NCBI RefSeq assembly: GCF_036345995.1
Contig: NZ_CP107796.1
Location: forward strand, 3,658,001-3,722,000
DNA: 64,000 nt
Direction of reading: 5' to 3'
DNA from: Streptomyces sp. NBC_00557
Lineage (GTDB): Bacteria; Actinomycetota; Actinomycetes; Streptomycetales; Streptomycetaceae
Shown here in pieces: positions 60,514 to 64,000 of this stretch. How positions within the stretch are numbered: position 1 is the stretch's first letter; each line of letters starts with the position of its first letter. A model generated the notes under the pieces. That model was not told the origin of the DNA, did not search any database, and saw only the letters and a list, made by a program, of their open reading frames with translations. Made by a program: the position numbers and the translations under genes.

Positions 60514-63366
60514 TCAGTCCTCGGAGCCGGAAGCCGTGGCCTTGGCAGCCGTCGCCTTCTTGGCGGTCGTCTTCTTGGCCGCCGTCTTCTTCGCGGCAGC
60601 GCTCGTCGTCGTCTTCTTCGCCGCCGTCTTCTTGGCGGCGGTCTTCTTGGCCGGGGCCGCCTTCTTGGCCGTGGCCTTGGTGGCGGCCTTCTTCGCCGTC
60701 TTCTTGGCGGGGGCCTTCGCGCGCTTCTCGGCGAGCAGTTCGAAGCCGCGCTCGGGGGTGATCGTCTCCACGCTGTCGCCGGAGCGCAGGGTCGCGTTGG
60801 TCTCGCCGTCGGTGACGTACGGACCGAAGCGGCCGTCCTTGACCACGACCGGCTTGCCGGAGACCGGGTCCTCGCCCAGCTCCTTCAGCGGCGGCTTGGC
60901 GGCGGCCCGACCGCGCTGCTTGGGCTGGGCGTAGATCGCCTGCGCCTCCTCCAGCGTGATCGTGAAGAGCTGGTCCTCGGACTGCAGCGAGCGCGAGTCC
61001 GTGCCCTTCTTCAGGTAGGGGCCGTAGCGGCCGTTCTGCGCGGTGATCTCCTGCCCGTCGGCGTCGGTACCGACGACGCGCGGCAGCGACATCAGCTTCA
61101 GGGCGTCGTCGAGCGTCACCGTGTCGAGCGACATCGACTTGAACAGCGACGCCGTGCGCGGCTTGACCGCGTTCTTGCCGGTCTTCGGGGTGCCTTCGGG
61201 GAGGACCTCGGTGACGTAGGGGCCGTAGCGGCCCTTCTTGGCGACGATCGTGTGGCCGGTGGCCGGGTCGGTGCCCAGCTCCCGGTCGCCGCTGGGCTCG
61301 GCCAGCAGCTTCTCGGCCAGCTCGACGGTCAGCTCGTCCGGCGCCAGGTCGGCCGGGATGTCGGCGCGCTGGTGCTCCTCGGTGTCCTTCTCGCCGCGCT
61401 CGATGTAGGGACCGAAACGGCCCACCCGGAGCACGATGTCGTTGCCCACCGGGAACGACGACACCTCGCGGGCGTCGATCGCGCCCAGGTCGGTCACCAG
61501 CTCCTTGAGACCGCCGAGGTGGTCCCCGTCGCCGTTGCCGGCCTCGGCGGCGTCACCGACGCCGTTGTGCCCCTCACCGAAGTAGAAGCGCTTCAGCCAC
61601 GGCACGGCCTGGGCCTGACCGGCGGCGATGCGGTCGAGGTCGTCCTCCATCTTGGCGGTGAAGTCGTAGTCGACGAGCCGCCCGAAGTGCTTCTCCAGGA
61701 GGTTGACCACGGCGAAGGACAGGAAGGACGGCACCAGGGCCGTGCCCTTCTTGAAGACGTAGCCGCGGTCGAGGATCGTGCCGATGATCGACGCGTACGT
61801 CGACGGGCGGCCGATCTCGCGCTCTTCCAGCTCCTTGACCAGGGAGGCCTCGGTGTAGCGGGCCGGGGGCTTGGTGGCGTGGCCGTCGGCCGTGATCTCC
61901 TCGGCGGACAGCGCGTCGCCCTCGGCGACCTGCGGCAGCCGGCGCTCGCGGTCGTCCAGCTCGGCGTTCGGGTCGTCGGCGCCCTCGACGTAGGCCTTCA
62001 GGAAGCCGTGGAAGGTGATCGTCTTGCCGGACGCGCTGAACTCGACGTCCCGGCCGTCGGCGGCGGTGCCGCCGATCCTCACGGTCACGCTGTTGCCGGT
62101 CGCGTCCTTCATCTGGGAGGCGACGGTCCGCTTCCAGATCAGCTCGTACAACTTGAACTGGTCGCCGGTCAGGCCGGTCTCGGCGGGGGTGCGGAAGCGA
62201 TCGCCCGAGGGCCGGATCGCCTCGTGGGCCTCCTGCGCGTTCTTGACCTTGGCGGCGTACGTGCGCGGCTGCGGCGGGAGGTAGTCGGCGCCGTAGAGCT
62301 GGGTGACCTGCGCGCGGGCCGCCGCGATCGCCGTGTCGCTCAGCGTCGTGGAGTCCGTACGCATGTACGTGATGTAGCCGTTCTCGTACAGCTTCTGCGC
62401 GATCTGCATGGTCGCCTTCGCGCCGAAGCCGAGCTTGCGGCTGGCCTCCTGCTGCAGCGTCGTCGTGCGGAAGGGGGCGTACGGCGAGCGGCGGTACGGC
62501 TTGGACTCGACGGAGCGCACGGAGAAGCGGGTGTTCTCCAGCGCGGCGGCGAGGGCGCGGGCGGTCGCCTCGTCGAGGTGGAGGGTGTTCTCGCTCTTCA
62601 GCTGTCCCAGGGAGTCGAAGTCGCGGCCCTGCGCGACCCGCCTGCCGTCGACGGTCTGCAGGCGGGCGACCAGCGACGACGGATCCGACGGGTCTCCCGC
62701 GCGGCCGGTCGCGAAGGTGCCCGTCAGGTCCCAGTACTCGGCGGAACGGAAGGCGATGCGCTCGCGTTCCCGCTCGACCACGAGTCGTGTGGCGACGGAC
62801 TGGACACGGCCGGCCGACAGCCGGGGCATGACCTTCTTCCACAGGACCGGCGAGACCTCGTAGCCGTAGAGGCGGTCGAGGATGCGGCGGGTCTCCTGGG
62901 CGTCGACCAGCTTCTTGTTGAGCTGGCGCGGGTTGGCGACGGCCTCGCGGATCGCGTCCTTGGTGATCTCGTGGAAGACCATCCGCTTGACCGGGATCTT
63001 CGGCTTGAGGACCTCCTGGAGGTGCCAGGCGATCGCCTCGCCCTCCCGGTCCTCATCGGTGGCGAGGAACAGCTCGTCGGAGTCCTTCAGCAGATCCTTG
63101 AGCTTCTTGACCTGCGCCTTCTTGTCAGCGTTGATCACATAGATCGGCTGGAAGTCATGGTCTACGTCCACACCGAGGCGGCGGACGTCGCCGGTGTACT
63201 TCTCCGGCACCTCCGCGGCGCCGTTGGGAAGGTCGCGGATGTGCCCGACGCTCGCCTCGACTACATAGCCGGGGCCGAGGTAGCCCTTGATCGTCTTCGC
63301 CTTGGCAGGCGACTCGACGATGACGAGTCGGCGGCCGCCCTGTGCGGTCTCGCTGGTCGGGGACAA
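60514..63366 (-). CDS. topA: DNA topoisomerase I (type IA)
   Basis: Relaxes negative supercoils. The 950-residue protein has a Toprim domain (RRLVIVESPAKAKTIKGYLG, FLATDEDREGEAIAWHL), the catalytic tyrosine Y334 in YITYMRTDST, and the gate domains. The C-terminal half has repeated non-zinc domains (KGRYGPYVTE, NGRYGPYLKKG, DGRFGPYVTDGE) in place of the E. coli zinc fingers. The last 65 residues are alternating Lys/Ala repeats (PAKKTAAKKTAAKKTT) that bind DNA and raise processivity in Streptomyces TopA. It starts with a TTG at 63366, preceded by GAGAAGAG; this gives the usual N-terminus MSPTSETAQGG. Confidence 0.97.
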   Translation of the reverse strand: MSPTSETAQGGRRLVIVESPAKAKTIKGYLGPGYVVEASVGHIRDLPNGAAEVPEKYTGDVRRLGVDVDHDFQPIYVINADKKAQVKKLKDLLKDSDELFLATDEDREGEAIAWHLQEVLKPKIPVKRMVFHEITKDAIREAVANPRQLNKKLVDAQETRRILDRLYGYEVSPVLWKKVMPRLSAGRVQSVATRLVVERERERIAFRSAEYWDLTGTFATGRAGDPSDPSSLVARLQTVDGRRVAQGRDFDSLGQLKSENTLHLDEATARALAAALENTRFSVRSVESKPYRRSPYAPFRTTTLQQEASRKLGFGAKATMQIAQKLYENGYITYMRTDSTTLSDTAIAAARAQVTQLYGADYLPPQPRTYAAKVKNAQEAHEAIRPSGDRFRTPAETGLTGDQFKLYELIWKRTVASQMKDATGNSVTVRIGGTAADGRDVEFSASGKTITFHGFLKAYVEGADDPNAELDDRERRLPQVAEGDALSAEEITADGHATKPPARYTEASLVKELEEREIGRPSTYASIIGTILDRGYVFKKGTALVPSFLSFAVVNLLEKHFGRLVDYDFTAKMEDDLDRIAAGQAQAVPWLKRFYFGEGHNGVGDAAEAGNGDGDHLGGLKELVTDLGAIDAREVSSFPVGNDIVLRVGRFGPYIERGEKDTEEHQRADIPADLAPDELTVELAEKLLAEPSGDRELGTDPATGHTIVAKKGRYGPYVTEVLPEGTPKTGKNAVKPRTASLFKSMSLDTVTLDDALKLMSLPRVVGTDADGQEITAQNGRYGPYLKKGTDSRSLQSEDQLFTITLEEAQAIYAQPKQRGRAAAKPPLKELGEDPVSGKPVVVKDGRFGPYVTDGETNATLRSGDSVETITPERGFELLAEKRAKAPAKKTAKKAATKATAKKAAPAKKTAAKKTAAKKTTTSAAAKKTAAKKTTAKKATAAKATASGSED

Positions 63367-63634
63367 CTTCGCTCTTCTCTCCGGTCGACGCTTGGGCCTC
63401 CCCAGGCCTTGGTCCCGGGGTCGCGGCGTACTGCTGGCACGTGTGACGCTGCGGAGTGTGACGGTACATCCCGCCCCCGTGTCAAACGGGAAAAGCCCAC
63501 AACGGCCACTCGAACGGTAACCCGACTACCGGCATTCCTGCCGCCCGGACTGCCGGGTACCCACGCGCGGCATGTCCGGAGCGTGGCGCTCCCCTTACTC
63601 TCGCCGCACGGGCGCCATCATGCGCCCGCCGATG

Positions 63635-63832
63635 TCAGAGCCGCGTGAGGCAGTACACGCCGAGGGCCAGCGCGCCGGCCCCGGCCACGCTCGCGAGCGC
63701 CGCCGATGCGATGTGGTTCACACCGAGGGCCACCGGCTCCCGGCGCCTGAGGCGGGTGCCGGTCCAGGCCAGCAAAGCGCCTCCGAACAGGGCGAACACC
63801 GTTCCCGTGAAGATCGCCGGCCCGCTGTCCAT
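63635..63832 (-). CDS. Small membrane protein of unknown function
   Basis: Protein of 65 residues with two hydrophobic helices (about 6-22 and 42-62) and a basic loop, GTRLRRREPVALG, between them. The ATG at 63832 is preceded by a G-rich stretch (GGGCGGGGG) that can act as the ribosome site; a GTG or ATG farther upstream would add a polar arginine-rich segment. It lies 268 bases upstream of topA in the same direction. That gap shows no further gene. I do not recognise the family. Confidence 0.6.
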   Translation of the reverse strand: MDSGPAIFTGTVFALFGGALLAWTGTRLRRREPVALGVNHIASAALASVAGAGALALGVYCLTRL

Positions 63833-64000
63833 CCCCCGCCCGCCCTTCCTCGCCGTCCGGCCCTGCCCGCTCCGCGAGACTGGCACGGGCGGGCGACGCG
63901 CGGGCCACATCAGGGTGAACGGAGAGCCACCGTGATATCGAACACAGAGGCGAAAAACTCCCCGAGTGGGCGCGGCGCCATATTTTTCCGGCCGTTTTCC

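Noticed and set aside
55777..63648. 2,623-residue plus-strand open frame
   Set aside because: It is antisense to holB, tmk and topA, all certain genes on the minus strand; low-complexity translation with no domain.

Overview
The base composition (about 70% G+C or more, third codon positions almost all G or C), the many GTG starts, the AfsR/SARP regulator, the WhiJ-type XRE/ATPase/DUF397 genes, the TipA homologue and the order tilS-hpt-ftsH-folE all point to a Streptomyces chromosome. The left and right parts are conserved core. The middle (about 28-53 kb) is richer in regulators and accessory genes. I see no insertion sequence, prophage, CRISPR array or plasmid gene.

Layout. 1-5.4 kb: end of a DUF2520 Rossmann protein, a threonine aldolase-like PLP enzyme, a NarL-type response regulator and histidine kinase, and a MidA/NDUFAF7-type methyltransferase. 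The methyltransferase faces an orphan NuoD homologue (5.4-6.6 kb). 6.6-13.3 kb: two PH-domain membrane proteins, a coiled-coil membrane protein, an esterase, and an MprF/LysX-like lysyltransferase behind an ECF-type promoter. 13.4-21.6 kb: folate genes (folP, an NTF2-like gene, folB, folK, DUF3180) converging on folE-ftsH-hpt-tilS. 21.7-28.7 kb: DUF2342 metalloprotease, dacB, ppa, a ThrE-like exporter, a DedA protein with a Gln-rich tail, and YbjQ.

28.7-36.7 kb: tipA homologue with promoter palindrome and internal start, a YfeO/ClC channel next to glutamate decarboxylase, DinB, an aldehyde dehydrogenase, and an XRE-DUF5753 / ATPase / DUF397 cluster whose two outer promoters share a nearly identical 28-base element. 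37-46 kb: a VOC-ArsR-SRPBCC operon with an operator inside its promoter spacer, two lipoproteins, DUF2786, a divergent S41 peptidase and winged-helix regulator, a ClpC2-like HTH/Clp-N protein with palindromes over a leaderless promoter, and a PolA-like polymerase. 46-53 kb: a large AfsR-type SARP, a glycosyltransferase, and a secreted beta-propeller/cell-wall-binding protein. 53.6-64 kb: tRNA-Thr(CGU), a tripeptidyl-aminopeptidase-like lipoprotein, then holB, an MFS-thymidylate kinase-coiled-coil fusion, and topA.

Themes. Several small regulator units (ArsR-VOC, ClpC2-like, TipA, WhiJ-like) carry clear palindromes or shared repeats at their own promoters. Two of them appear leaderless. Several large proteins carry in-frame 42- or 48-base tandem repeats in disordered linkers. 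All functions are inferred from sequence by eye; no database search was run.
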